A DNA stretch of 64,000 nucleotides from Acidimicrobiaceae bacterium (GTDB lineage Bacteria; Actinomycetota; Acidimicrobiia; Acidimicrobiales; Ilumatobacteraceae): the NCBI GenBank assembly GCA_020637295.1, contig JACJWF010000004.1, positions 186,001 through 250,000 on the forward strand, written 5' to 3'. Numbering within the stretch: the stretch's first letter is position 1; every line of letters starts with the position of its first letter. The position numbers and the translations under genes were made by a program. Shown piece by piece: positions 17,329 through 26,250 of the stretch. The notes under the pieces are model-generated. The model was given only the letters and a program-made list of their open reading frames with translations, was not told where the DNA came from and did no database searches.

Positions 17329-18341
17329 GCCGTTCCCTTCGATGCACGACGCATGAGCGCGAGGAAGAACGGGGCGCCGAGCACGGCGGTGAAGATGCCC
17401 ACCGGATACTCGTTGGGGCGGTCGAAGACGCGGCTCAGCAGGTCGACGAGAACCATGAAGGACGCCCCGCCGAGCGCGGCCACCGGCAGGACTCGTCGGT
17501 GGTCCGGGCCGACTACCAGGCGGGTCATGTGCGGCACGAGCAGTCCGACGAAGCCGATCCCGCCGGCCACCGCGACGGCCGTCGCCGTCAGCAACGAGGC
17601 GGCGACCAGCAGTTCGATGCGGAACCGGTTGGTGTCCACGCCCAGGCCGCTGGCGGTGTCGTCGCCGGTGGTCATGACGTTCATCCATCGCCCGCGGACC
17701 ACCAGCCACGCCGTGGTGAGGACCATCACGACCGTGGGGATTCGCAGGTCGTCCCATCCGGCCCCGGCGAAGCTGCCGAGCATCCAGAACATGGTGCCGC
17801 GCAGCTCCAGCGGGTTGACCTGCAGCTGGACCAGTGAGGTGAGCGCAGTGGTCAGGTAGCTCACCGCCACCCCGGCAAGGACCAGGCGGGCGGGGCCGAT
17901 CCGCCCTGCCCGCTGGGCGAGTGTGAAGACCAGGATGAGCGTGATCGTCGCCCCGGCGAAGGCGGCCCCGCTGATGCCGAGCCCTCCGAGCGCCGACGAG
18001 CCGAGCAGTACGGCGAGCACTGCGCCGAACGAGGCGCCGGAGGACACGCCGAGGACGTACGGATCGGCGAGCGGGTTCCGGGCCAGCACCTGCAGCGCAG
18101 TGCCGGCGACTGCCAGCCCGCCGCCGACGACGGCGGCCAGCAGCACTCGAGGTGTACGGAACTGCCAGATGATCTGGTCGTCGCCGCCCTTGACCACGTC
18201 GCCGATCCCGAGATGGGACAGGACGACCCGCCACACGGTCCCGAGCGGCAACGTGACCGTCCCGAACGAGATGCCGACCAGAACGCTGAGCGCGAGCACG
18301 ATGGCCAGTGCGGCGACGAGCACCGACAGGCCCTTGCCCAT
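17325..18341 (-). CDS. FecCD-family ABC transporter permease
   Basis: About 338 residues with nine or ten membrane helices, the FecCD/BtuC length. Family motifs: RTPRVLLAAVVGGGLAVAGT, LARNPLADPYVLGVSSGAS and GFVGLLVPHMTRLVVGPDHR, each within the first or last third as expected. I chose ATG 18341; a TTG at 18389 overlapping the end of the binding-protein gene would add 16 residues. Neither has a clear ribosome site. Co-translated with the ATPase (four-base overlap). Confidence 0.9.
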   Translation of the reverse strand: MGKGLSVLVAALAIVLALSVLVGISFGTVTLPLGTVWRVVLSHLGIGDVVKGGDDQIIWQFRTPRVLLAAVVGGGLAVAGTALQVLARNPLADPYVLGVSSGASFGAVLAVLLGSSALGGLGISGAAFAGATITLILVFTLAQRAGRIGPARLVLAGVAVSYLTTALTSLVQLQVNPLELRGTMFWMLGSFAGAGWDDLRIPTVVMVLTTAWLVVRGRWMNVMTTGDDTASGLGVDTNRFRIELLVAASLLTATAVAVAGGIGFVGLLVPHMTRLVVGPDHRRVLPVAALGGASFMVLVDLLSRVFDRPNEYPVGIFTAVLGAPFFLALMRRASKGTA

Positions 18342-18381
18342 GACGAGGAAGGGCCGCCGGTCGGGAGTCGGACGGACGGGC

Positions 18382-19533
18382 TCAGCCAAGCGTGGCGATG
18401 GCGTCGGCGATCCGCTGGATGGCAATCGCGTTGTGCGGCCCGAGGTAGGCGCTCTCCGCCACGGTCGTGTACGTGCCGGACTTGGCGGCGTCCCATTGGG
18501 GGTACATCGCGAAGATCTGGGCAGCGTACGCGGCGGCATCCTCGCCATCCATGAACAGGCCGATCACCAGCACGTCGACGTCTGCGGCAGCCAGTGCCTC
18601 GGCGCTGATGTTCGATGAGTCGTTGAAGGTGGCGAAGTCGGGGAACGCGTTCACGCCGCCGGCAGCCTCGATGATCGAGTCGGTGAAGGGCCCGGCGAAC
18701 ACGCCTGGGACACCCGTCTGGTCCATCATCGACATGCCGGGATAGGCGAGCAGCACGTGGACGTCGCCGCCGCTTGCCGGCGGCTGGATGGCGGCGATGG
18801 CCTCGCGGGCGTGCTCGATGACGTGGCCGGCTTCGTGCTGCACGTCGAAGATCAGCCCGAGCTCCTCGAGCAGCTCGAAGGACGCCTCATACGTCTGGTT
18901 CTCGTTCTTCGCCACGTCCTCGGGGCGCGGGTCGGTCACGCCGAACGCGCAGTTCACCGGTGTGACATAGCTGTTGATGCCGGCCTCGGCCAGTTCGTCG
19001 CGTGTGGCCAGACCCATCTCCGAGGAGAATCCGCCGGACCAGGTGCTGACCACCAGGTCGGGCTGGAGCGCCAACACCTGCTCACGCGGCACCTCGTAGT
19101 TCTCGTTGAGCGTCATGCCACCGTTGGGGATGGCCATGATCTGCTCCAGCATCCCGTCCACGTCCGAGACGCCGTACATCTGGCTGTTGGCCAGGATGCG
19201 GTCCTCGATGCCGAGCGCAATGAAGCTCTCCACCTCGGCGACCGATGTGCCGTTGAGAATCACGACCCGCTCCGGTGCCTTCTCGAAGGTGACTTGGCGC
19301 CCGCAGTTGTCGATGGTCAGTGGATACTGGGTGCGCTCGCCCCCGTGCTCCACCGTGTCCGGCACCGTGGTGTCGAGGCCCGTGGTGGCGGGCGTGGTCG
19401 TGTCAGGCGCGGCGGCCGTGGCGGCGACCGTCGTGGGCGTTGCGGTGGTGGACGCGTCGTTGGTGTCGTCGCCACAGGCAGTGACGGCGACGAGGAGCGC
19501 GGCGCAGAGAAGTGATGATCTGGAGAGGTTCAC
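18382..19533 (-). CDS. Iron-type ABC transporter substrate-binding lipoprotein
   Basis: 383 residues. Signal peptide with lipobox VTAC, then a Thr-rich linker (residues about 25-62), then a periplasmic-binding fold of the FecB/BtuF class: YPLTIDNCGRQVTFEKAPER, PDLVVSTWSGGF, and a C-terminal FDGEDAAAYAAQIF-like region. First gene of the importer operon, read toward lower coordinates. GTG 19533 is the start. One Cys in the early DNCGRQV stretch and another at VNCAFG might pair. Ligand unknown. Confidence 0.9.
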   Translation of the reverse strand: MNLSRSSLLCAALLVAVTACGDDTNDASTTATPTTVAATAAAPDTTTPATTGLDTTVPDTVEHGGERTQYPLTIDNCGRQVTFEKAPERVVILNGTSVAEVESFIALGIEDRILANSQMYGVSDVDGMLEQIMAIPNGGMTLNENYEVPREQVLALQPDLVVSTWSGGFSSEMGLATRDELAEAGINSYVTPVNCAFGVTDPRPEDVAKNENQTYEASFELLEELGLIFDVQHEAGHVIEHAREAIAAIQPPASGGDVHVLLAYPGMSMMDQTGVPGVFAGPFTDSIIEAAGGVNAFPDFATFNDSSNISAEALAAADVDVLVIGLFMDGEDAAAYAAQIFAMYPQWDAAKSGTYTTVAESAYLGPHNAIAIQRIADAIATLG

Positions 19534-19584
19534 GGCGTCCTAGTCGCCGCAGTCGCCGGTTTGGTTCCGCAGATTCTGAGCAGG

Positions 19585-22584
19585 TCACCGTCGTCCGGCG
19601 TGCTCCAGTTCGACCAGCACGGTGCGGCCGCGTTGGTAGACGGCGTCGTCGTCCTGCCACGACGGCGAGAAGGCGCTGCGGTCCAGTTCGTCGGCCAGCC
19701 AGCGGGCGTCCTCGCCGGTCAGCACCTCGGCCAGGTCCCGGTTCGGTTCCGTCCCGCCCGCGCCGGCGCGGGTGGCGGCGACGGTGAAGCGGTCCTGGAG
19801 GACGCCCCAGCGGCCGCGGCGGCGGCGTCGCACCGCCGCCCGCCCGGACCGGCCGGCGACGATGACGACGAGCAGTCCGCCGCCCCCCAGCACCAGGTGC
19901 GGCGCATGGTCGGTGACGAACCCGGCGACGGCGTCGAACAGTTCCCCACCCACGCTCACGTCGTCGGCCTCGCCGGGCAGCGGCACCGCGGCCGTCGGAT
20001 CGAAGGCCACCCATCCGTCGTCGGGGAAGCGGACCTCCACCCACGCGTGGGCGTCGTGAGCACGGCTGATCCACACCCCGGCGATGTGGTCCCGCTCGCT
20101 GGGGACGTAGCCGGTGGCGATGCGTGCCGGCACGCCGAGGGAGCGCAGCAGCACGGCCATGGCCGACGCGATCTGCTCACAGAAACCCCGGCGCGACTCG
20201 AACAGGAACCAGTCCACTGCGTCGCCACCTTCCGGGGGCAGCGATGCCTCCAAGTCGTAGGCGACGTGATCGGTCAGCCAGGCGTCGATCGCCTGGATCA
20301 CCTCGTACGTGGACGTCGTCCCCTCGGCCAACTCCGCCGCCAGTTGGCGGGTGCGTTCGGTGGTGGTGCCGGGGAGTTGCACGTACTGCGCCGGTGCCCC
20401 CAGCGCGGCAAGGTCGCCCTGCGAGGCCAGCGAGTCTGGCGTCGCCGACGAGCGCACGGACAGCACCGTGTAGGCGCTGCCCGCAGGCAGCACCACCCCG
20501 GCGCGGAGGGCGCCGTCCAGGCGCTGCCAGACGGGCGCGTCGAGCAGCAGTCGGTAGGCGCGCGGTGCGGCGAAGATGATGTTCGGCAGGTCGACCTGCG
20601 GGTAGAAGGTCTGCAGGAGGGTCTCGCCGTCCGCCACGCCCAGCACATCACCCGATGCCCTTCCGAAGGCGTGGTCAGGTCCCTCGGTCCGCAGCCCGGC
20701 GTCCTCGTCCACGAACCAGGTCGTGCCGTCGAACGTGGTGAAGGTCTGCCCTCGCCAGAAGTCCGGCTGCGGGCTGCGGACGCGCAGCACCACCTCGTCG
20801 CCGAGGTTGCCGCGCAGCGACGTGTCCATCCGGTTGCTGAAGCCGGGGTAACTCGCGGCCGCGCCGCCGGTGCGCTTGCCCGGCCCCTGCACCGCCCCGC
20901 CGAGCAGGGGCGACCCACCGGGGGTCGCCAGGCCGCCGTCGTCGAGCACCTCGCGCCGCTCGCTGAGGAAGCTCGGCAGCGTCAACTGGGCCGGGCCGTC
21001 CGGCACAGGGATGACCACGAGCCCGGCGACGGTCGAGATGGCCGCCAGCGCGGCCCCGGTGACCGGCGCCAGCCCGTGGCGCCAGCGAACGCCGCGGGAC
21101 GGTGCGGCAGCCGAGCCCCGCGTCGCCGGCCGCCGGTCGGGCCGGCCGACGAGTTGTGACGCCACCGCCAGCAGGAGTATCGATGCCAGCAACCAGGCAC
21201 CGAGCCGGTCGTCCACGCGGATGCCGCCGGCGTAGGCCACGAGCACCGCGGCGATGGCCAGCGTCACCCGCGCCGAACGGCGGTCGGTGCACTCGAAGCC
21301 CTGCATCACGAACAGCGCCAGCAGCACCTGGGGCATCACGAAGCGCAGCACCGATGCCGGTGTGTCCACCGCGCTGACGTCGATGAGCGCGGCGCCGACA
21401 CCGACGCCACAGGCCAGGCCCATGCTCTGGCGGAGTCCCTTGGCCACCGGGTGACGCATGGTGGTGAGGCCCGCGCCGGCAGCCAGGCCGGCCGCCACGA
21501 CGGCGATGTGGAACGCCCCGTAGCCCAGTGGCTGGAGCACCATCACCGCCGGCGCCAGGCAGGCTGCTGCGATCGCCCACCGCGCTGTGCGGACGACGGA
21601 GGTGTCTGGCTCTGCGTGGGTCACCCCGACGGGCCGGCGCCACCACGGCACCGGCGGTGGCGTCGGGTCGGGTCCGTCGAAGACGGCCGCCCAGCGCAGC
21701 AGTGCCGTGGGGTCGGCGGCGTCGTGCGGCTCACCGATGCGGGTGCCGTCCACCTCGACGATCGACGCGCCGGCGCCCAGCGACCAGGCCGCCTCCACGG
21801 CGCTGCGGACGCGCGCCGCTTCGGCGGCAGCATCGCCGGTGCCGCGCCGGGCCTCCACGACGTGCCGCTCCACCGCGTTGGTCCGCTGCTGGCGGACGAT
21901 CACCTCGCCCGCACGCCACGACGAGGGCCAGTGGATGGTGGCCGCCTCGTCACCGTCCCGCCACGGCCGCACACTGTCCAACTCGTCGTGCCCGCGCACC
22001 GGAGCGCCTGGTGCCACACCGGCGGCCTCGTCGGCGAGCGGCATCGTGTGCGCCGGCACGGCGGCTGCGGCCGGGGCCACCCACATCGGGTCGCAGCGGA
22101 CGGTGAAGGACCGTCGCCACCAGAACAGGCCGATGCGGCCGGCACTCGCCACCGTCACCCGCACCTCGTCCCAACGGCCCCGGGCGGGGCCGGTGCCGGT
22201 GATCTCGCACCGCTCGCTGCGGCACCATCCGGCGGCGACCCGCTCCGCCGTCGCAACCGCGCCGTCCGCGGGCCGGGCGACCCGGACCTCGACGTGCACG
22301 GGCCATCTCCCCGTCACCTCGACGACGGCGGTGAGCGGCTCCCCGGTGGTCGCCACGGCCGGCAGTTCCACGCCGACCACGCCGGCGCGGCGCAGCCGCA
22401 GCGGCGCAGCGACGAACCCGGCGGCCATCGCCACCAGGCCGGCCATCAGCAGGATCACGACGCTGCTGGCGCCGGTGAGCAGCGCGATGGCTACGCCGAC
22501 CACCCATGCCGCGGCGAACGCCCACGCGCCGCGGGCGGGCCCGGCGGGCCTCAGCGGCGCGGTGCGGGAACCCCGGCCAGGCAC
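19585..22584 (-). CDS. DUF58-TgpA transglutaminase fusion protein
   Basis: 999 residues joining two proteins that are usually separate. Residues 1-250 carry two N-terminal helices and a DUF58 domain (RGHDELDSVRPWRDGDEAAT and IHWPSSWRAGEVIVRQ). Residues about 330-530 hold a multi-helix TgpA-like membrane block. A transglutaminase core follows with Cys 802 (RRGFCEQIASAM), His 846 (DAHAWVE) and Asp 862 (AFDPT). A last helix and a DUF4129-like tail end the protein. GTG 22584 lies inside the end of the moxR gene (34-base overlap) with AGGTGG upstream. Probably an envelope-processing enzyme working with MoxR. Confidence 0.87.
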   Translation of the reverse strand: MPGRGSRTAPLRPAGPARGAWAFAAAWVVGVAIALLTGASSVVILLMAGLVAMAAGFVAAPLRLRRAGVVGVELPAVATTGEPLTAVVEVTGRWPVHVEVRVARPADGAVATAERVAAGWCRSERCEITGTGPARGRWDEVRVTVASAGRIGLFWWRRSFTVRCDPMWVAPAAAAVPAHTMPLADEAAGVAPGAPVRGHDELDSVRPWRDGDEAATIHWPSSWRAGEVIVRQQRTNAVERHVVEARRGTGDAAAEAARVRSAVEAAWSLGAGASIVEVDGTRIGEPHDAADPTALLRWAAVFDGPDPTPPPVPWWRRPVGVTHAEPDTSVVRTARWAIAAACLAPAVMVLQPLGYGAFHIAVVAAGLAAGAGLTTMRHPVAKGLRQSMGLACGVGVGAALIDVSAVDTPASVLRFVMPQVLLALFVMQGFECTDRRSARVTLAIAAVLVAYAGGIRVDDRLGAWLLASILLLAVASQLVGRPDRRPATRGSAAAPSRGVRWRHGLAPVTGAALAAISTVAGLVVIPVPDGPAQLTLPSFLSERREVLDDGGLATPGGSPLLGGAVQGPGKRTGGAAASYPGFSNRMDTSLRGNLGDEVVLRVRSPQPDFWRGQTFTTFDGTTWFVDEDAGLRTEGPDHAFGRASGDVLGVADGETLLQTFYPQVDLPNIIFAAPRAYRLLLDAPVWQRLDGALRAGVVLPAGSAYTVLSVRSSATPDSLASQGDLAALGAPAQYVQLPGTTTERTRQLAAELAEGTTSTYEVIQAIDAWLTDHVAYDLEASLPPEGGDAVDWFLFESRRGFCEQIASAMAVLLRSLGVPARIATGYVPSERDHIAGVWISRAHDAHAWVEVRFPDDGWVAFDPTAAVPLPGEADDVSVGGELFDAVAGFVTDHAPHLVLGGGGLLVVIVAGRSGRAAVRRRRRGRWGVLQDRFTVAATRAGAGGTEPNRDLAEVLTGEDARWLADELDRSAFSPSWQDDDAVYQRGRTVLVELEHAGRR

Positions 22585-23510
22585 TCGTCGACCACCTCTG
22601 CCGCGGCCTCGCCCGCCGCGGTGACGATCCGGTGGGCCAGCGTCGCCCGGGATGCCCGGGCAATGTCGTGCGGGGCCACGTAGTCGCGCCCGTCGAGGGT
22701 GGCGAACGCCCGCGCCATCGCGACGGTGGCCACGCCGGCCCGAGTGGACGCGCCCAACCGCACCCGCGGGTGGCTGCGGGTGGCCCGCAGCACGTCCACC
22801 GCGTAGCGGGCGACGGTGTCGTCCAGATGCACGGTCCGGACCGCGCTCCGGGCGGCCAGCATCGCCGCTGGATCGACCACGGCGGCCAGGCTGTCCAGCC
22901 GGGTGCGGCCGCGCCGACCGGCCAGCACCTCCAGTTCCTCCTCGGCGCCGGCCCGGCCCAGCGACACGGCTGCCATGAAGCGGTCCGTCACGCCCTCGGC
23001 CAGTGGGTAGGTGCCGGCCATCTGCACGGGGTTCTGGGTGGCGACCACGAAGAACGGCTCGGGCACCCGGTGCGCCACCCCGTCCACCGTCACGGTGCCC
23101 TCCTCCATCACTTCCAGCAGCGCGGACTGGGTGCGGGCGTTGGCCCGGTTGAGCTCGTCGAACAGCACGACGTGGGCGAACACCGGGCCGGGGCGGAAGC
23201 GCAGGCCGAAGCCGTCACCGTCCGGTGCCAGCGTGCCGGTGACGTCGCCCGGCAGCAGGTCGGCCGTGCCCTGGACACGGCGGAACGCGCCGCCGGACGC
23301 GGCGGCCAGCGACTGGGCCAGCAGTGTCTTGCCGACGCCCGGCACGTCCTCCACCAGCAGGTGGCCGCCGGCCAGCACACAGGCCACCGCGACCTCGATC
23401 TGATCGTGGCGCCCGGCCAGCACACCACCCACGGCGCGCCCCAGTGCCACCCCCACCCGGTGTCCGTGGGCGAGCGCGGTGGGACTCTCGCTGGTGACTG
23501 CGGGCGTCAT
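22551..23510 (-). CDS. MoxR-family AAA+ ATPase
   Basis: 319 residues. Walker A is EDVPGVGKTLLAQ, Walker B is VVLFDELNRA, and sensor 1 is in FFVVATQNPVQMAGTYPLAE, all typical of MoxR. MoxR ATPases act as chaperones for partner proteins, often ones encoded beside DUF58 genes; here the partner is the overlapping DUF58-TgpA fusion. I chose ATG 23510; GTG 23531 would add seven residues (CRSHTR...). Confidence 0.93.
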   Translation of the reverse strand: MTPAVTSESPTALAHGHRVGVALGRAVGGVLAGRHDQIEVAVACVLAGGHLLVEDVPGVGKTLLAQSLAAASGGAFRRVQGTADLLPGDVTGTLAPDGDGFGLRFRPGPVFAHVVLFDELNRANARTQSALLEVMEEGTVTVDGVAHRVPEPFFVVATQNPVQMAGTYPLAEGVTDRFMAAVSLGRAGAEEELEVLAGRRGRTRLDSLAAVVDPAAMLAARSAVRTVHLDDTVARYAVDVLRATRSHPRVRLGASTRAGVATVAMARAFATLDGRDYVAPHDIARASRATLAHRIVTAAGEAAAEVVDECLAGVPAPRR

Positions 23511-23570
23511 ACGAGTGTGTGATCGGCACACGAAGCGGCCGACTTGACCATTCCGAGCGACGCCGACCCG

Positions 23571-24410
23571 TCAGGTGAGCGGCTGGAAGGAGGTCAGGTC
23601 GGCCGTGTAGGTCTCGGTGTAGTACACGTCACCGATCACGCCGGAGTCGGTGTTGGAGGTCTTCTCCGTGGTCATCCGCACCGGCAACCCGCTGGGGGCC
23701 AGCCACCAGTCCGTCGTGGTGCGCTCGAAGTGGGCGTCGCCGCTGTCCACCACCATCCGCACGTGCACCGTGGCCACGGCGATGCCGTCCACCGTCAGGG
23801 TCTCGCGGGCGACGGCGGTCCATGTGGGGTCCCACGGCTCGCCGTCGAGCAGGCAGGTCACCGCCTGCTCCGGCGGCAGGGTGTCCGTCGTGGGGACCAG
23901 GAGCACCGTGGCGGTGCACGCCAGCTTCTCCAGCCGGCCGTTGGAATAGAACTCGTGGTAGTGAGCGCCCGCGGTCTGCAGCTCCACGCCGGCGTCGGTG
24001 ACGCACAGACGCCACTCGTCGCGCCGTTGCTCCAGCAGGTCCCACCGCAGCAGCACGCCACAGCCGTCATGGGTAACGGTCAGCAGCGTCTCCGCCGGAT
24101 AGTCGTGAGTGGCGCCGCCGAGGATGTCCACGGACTCGCTGCCGGTGGTGGCGTAGCGGTACACGCCGGTCGCCGGCAGCTGGCGCAGCGGCTGCGGCTC
24201 GGTGACCATCACGGTGGTCGGCGCTGCGGTGGTGGTGGGTGCCGCCGAGGTGGTGGTGTCGTGGAAGCGATCGAGCGCTTCGTCCGCCTCCACCCGGGTG
24301 GCGCGGTCCTGCGGCCACAGCGCCCTCACCAGCAGCCCGCCCGCGAGGACGACCGCTGCGATCGCGACGAACACCCACGTCCGCCGGCGGCGTCCCCCTC
24401 GCTCGGCCAC
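23571..24410 (-). CDS. Membrane-anchored or secreted protein of unknown function
   Basis: 279 residues: an Arg-rich cytoplasmic start, one membrane helix (about 11-30, VFVAIAAVVLAGGLLVRALW), a Thr/Ala-rich linker, then an extracytoplasmic beta-rich domain with three Cys. GTG 24410 has no ribosome site but TAGGCT sits six bases before it. It precedes moxR on the same strand with about 60 bases between. No family recognised. Confidence 0.78.
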   Translation of the reverse strand: MAERGGRRRRTWVFVAIAAVVLAGGLLVRALWPQDRATRVEADEALDRFHDTTTSAAPTTTAAPTTVMVTEPQPLRQLPATGVYRYATTGSESVDILGGATHDYPAETLLTVTHDGCGVLLRWDLLEQRRDEWRLCVTDAGVELQTAGAHYHEFYSNGRLEKLACTATVLLVPTTDTLPPEQAVTCLLDGEPWDPTWTAVARETLTVDGIAVATVHVRMVVDSGDAHFERTTTDWWLAPSGLPVRMTTEKTSNTDSGVIGDVYYTETYTADLTSFQPLT

Positions 24411-24416
24411 GACTGG

Positions 24417-24422
24417 AGCCTA
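24417..24422 (-). promoter_or_regulatory. -10 box TAGGCT (leaderless), overlapping an upstream stop codon
   Basis: TAGGCT lies six bases before GTG 24410. Its TAG is the stop codon of the macro-domain gene upstream. Confidence 0.45.
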
Positions 24423-24929
24423 CCCGTGGCGGCGGAGCGCCATTCCGTAGGCCTGCGCGGCCTGCTCGTTGAACGCCACGAAGGTGACCTCGCGCACCTG
24501 CGTGCGCGAGGCGCTCACGGTGGTGACCGCCACCTCGGTGGCCAGCTCCATCGGGTAGCCGTAGATGCCGGCGGAGATGGCGGGGAACGCCACCGTCGCC
24601 GCGCCCAACTCGTCGGCCACCGCCAGCGAGTTGTGGTAGCACGCGGCCAGCAGCGCCGGCTCGCCGTGGTCGCCGCCGCGCCACACCGGGCCGACGGTGT
24701 GGATGACCCAGCGGGCGGGCAACCGGAAGCCGGGAGTCCCCTTGGCCTGGCCCACGGGGCAGCCGTGCAGCAGGCGGCAGGCGGCCAGCAGCTCCGGGCC
24801 GGCGGCGCGATGGATGGCGCCGTCCACCCCGCCGCCCCCGAGCAGCGAGGTGTTGGCCGCGTTGACGATGGCGTCGACCGCCAGCGTGGTGATGTCCGCG
24901 GTGATGACGGTGAGCTGCGGCGTCACCAT
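24420..24929 (-). CDS. Macro-domain protein (ADP-ribose binding/hydrolase)
   Basis: 169 residues, a stand-alone macro domain. Ligand-site blocks: DAIVNAANTSLLGGGGVDGA near residue 19 and FPAISAGIYGYPME near 117, both as in O-acetyl-ADP-ribose deacetylases of the MacroD class. Such enzymes remove ADP-ribose from proteins or from O-acetyl-ADP-ribose. The start ATG 24929 lies eight bases after the PPOX gene stop, so the two are probably co-transcribed. Confidence 0.93.
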   Translation of the reverse strand: MVTPQLTVITADITTLAVDAIVNAANTSLLGGGGVDGAIHRAAGPELLAACRLLHGCPVGQAKGTPGFRLPARWVIHTVGPVWRGGDHGEPALLAACYHNSLAVADELGAATVAFPAISAGIYGYPMELATEVAVTTVSASRTQVREVTFVAFNEQAAQAYGMALRRHG

Positions 24930-24937
24930 CTGCCGGC

Positions 24938-25321
24938 TCACATCATCCGCTGGCGGATCGGCTCGATCCGGTAGAGCACGCGGGTGTCCGTGGGGCCGAA
25001 CGTGTACGGCCCGCCCACGTACTTGCCGGCCAGCTTGTTGATGTGGTCGGCGGCCTCCTGGCCGGCGACGGAGCCGACGACCCGGCCGCGCACCTCCGCG
25101 TAGCGGTACGGGTTCTCGGCGTCCCAGATGGCCACGGTGACCCGCGGGTCGGCGTCCATCGCCTTGGCCTTGGCGCGATCGATGTCGGTGTTGATGAGGA
25201 TGTGCTGGTCGTCGGCGTCGACCCACATCACGTGCGTCATCGGATGGCCGCCGGCCGGGATGACGGTGAGTGCGGCGAAGTTCTTGGCCTGGGCGAGGTC
25301 GCGGATCTGGGGATCGAGCAT
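24938..25321 (-). CDS. PPOX-family (flavin/F420 split-barrel) protein
   Basis: 127 residues, a small split-barrel protein of the pyridoxamine-phosphate-oxidase superfamily. Blocks: FAALTVIPAGGHPMTHVMWV, ILINTDIDRAKAKAM, DPRVTVAIWD and EVRGRVVG. In actinobacteria many such proteins use F420 rather than FMN; the sequence does not settle which. TACCAT lies six bases before ATG 25321, a leaderless arrangement. Confidence 0.87.
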   Translation of the reverse strand: MLDPQIRDLAQAKNFAALTVIPAGGHPMTHVMWVDADDQHILINTDIDRAKAKAMDADPRVTVAIWDAENPYRYAEVRGRVVGSVAGQEAADHINKLAGKYVGGPYTFGPTDTRVLYRIEPIRQRMM

Positions 25322-25327
25322 GTCCCG

Positions 25328-25333
25328 ATGGTA
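25328..25333 (-). promoter_or_regulatory. -10 box TACCAT for the PPOX gene (leaderless)
   Basis: Six bases separate TACCAT from ATG 25321; no Shine-Dalgarno is present. Confidence 0.45.
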
Positions 25334-25390
25334 CCGAGGGCGTCCCTGGCCGGGGGAGGGCCGTTGGTCCGATCGGCCAGACTGGGGTGC

Positions 25391-25765
25391 ATGCGGATCA
25401 CCGAACTCGACCACATCGTCCTGCGCGTCGCCGACATGGAGCAGTCGGTGGCCTGGTACTGCGACCTGCTCGGCCTGGAGGCCGTGCGGCTGGAGGAGTG
25501 GCGGCGCGGCGAGGCCCCGTTCGTGTCCGTGCGCGTCACCGCGGACACGATCATCGACCTCCAGGCCGGCGAGATCACCGGCACCAACGTCGATCACTTC
25601 GCGCTGGTGGTGGAGGACGTGGATCTCGCCGAACTGGCCGCAAGCGGTCGCTTCGGCGATGTGCGGCCGCCACGGGACCTGTTCGGCGCCCGCGGGGTGG
25701 GCCAGGGCATCTATGTGCGTGACCCGGACGGCCACGGGGTGGAGTTGCGGACCTACCCGGCCTGA
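25391..25765 (+). CDS. VOC-superfamily (glyoxalase-like) protein
   Basis: 124 residues. One VOC unit: LDHIVLRVADMEQSVAWYCD at the start and YVRDPDGHGVELRTY at the end, giving the usual His and Glu metal positions (LDHIV, VDHFAL, HGVELR). The reaction could be a lyase, isomerase or dioxygenase. Divergent from the PPOX gene and overlapping the end of ribH by 13 bases. CAGACT lies seven bases before ATG 25391. Confidence 0.87.
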   Translation: MRITELDHIVLRVADMEQSVAWYCDLLGLEAVRLEEWRRGEAPFVSVRVTADTIIDLQAGEITGTNVDHFALVVEDVDLAELAASGRFGDVRPPRDLFGARGVGQGIYVRDPDGHGVELRTYPA

Positions 25766-26250
25766 GCCCGGGCCCCGCCGGCCGACGCCGCTGCGGCGCG
25801 GATGGCCGTGACAGTCTCCACCGCGGCCAGCGCGGCCTCGGCGCCCTTGTTGCCGGCCTTGCCGCCCGCCCGGTCGAGCGCCTGCTCCATCGTGTCCACC
25901 GTGATGATCCCGTTGGTCACGACCACGCCGGTGTCGTGGGCCACCCGGGCCAGCCCGGCGGCGCTGTGGTTGGCGATCACCTCGAAGTGGTAGGTGGCGC
26001 CGCGCAGGACGGCCCCGATGCCGACGATCGCGTCGTAGCGGCCGGTCGTCGCCAGTGCGGCGGCGGCGAGGGGGATCTCCCACGCGCCGGGGACCCACAC
26101 GGTGTCGACGTCCCCCTCCGCCGCGCCGTGGCGGAGGAGCGCGTTGCGGGCGCCGTCGGCCAGGCGGTCGACGACGAGGTCGTTGAAGCGGCTGCAGACG
26201 AGCGCGATGTGCAGCCCTGCTGCGTCGGAGGTGCCGTGGACGGTGGTCAT
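25753..26250 (-). CDS. ribH: 6,7-dimethyl-8-ribityllumazine synthase
   Basis: 165 residues. Penultimate step of riboflavin synthesis: joins 3,4-dihydroxy-2-butanone 4-phosphate to the ribitylamino-uracil. Motifs: VCSRFNDLVVDRL, VPGAWEIPLAA, GIGAVLRGATYHFEVIA and TNGIITVDTMEQALDRAGG. Last gene of the ribE-ribB-ribH operon, with a four-base overlap with ribB. The C-terminal AlaGly-rich tail is longer than in many homologues. Confidence 0.96.
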   Translation of the reverse strand: MTTVHGTSDAAGLHIALVCSRFNDLVVDRLADGARNALLRHGAAEGDVDTVWVPGAWEIPLAAAALATTGRYDAIVGIGAVLRGATYHFEVIANHSAAGLARVAHDTGVVVTNGIITVDTMEQALDRAGGKAGNKGAEAALAAVETVTAIRAAAASAGGARAQAG

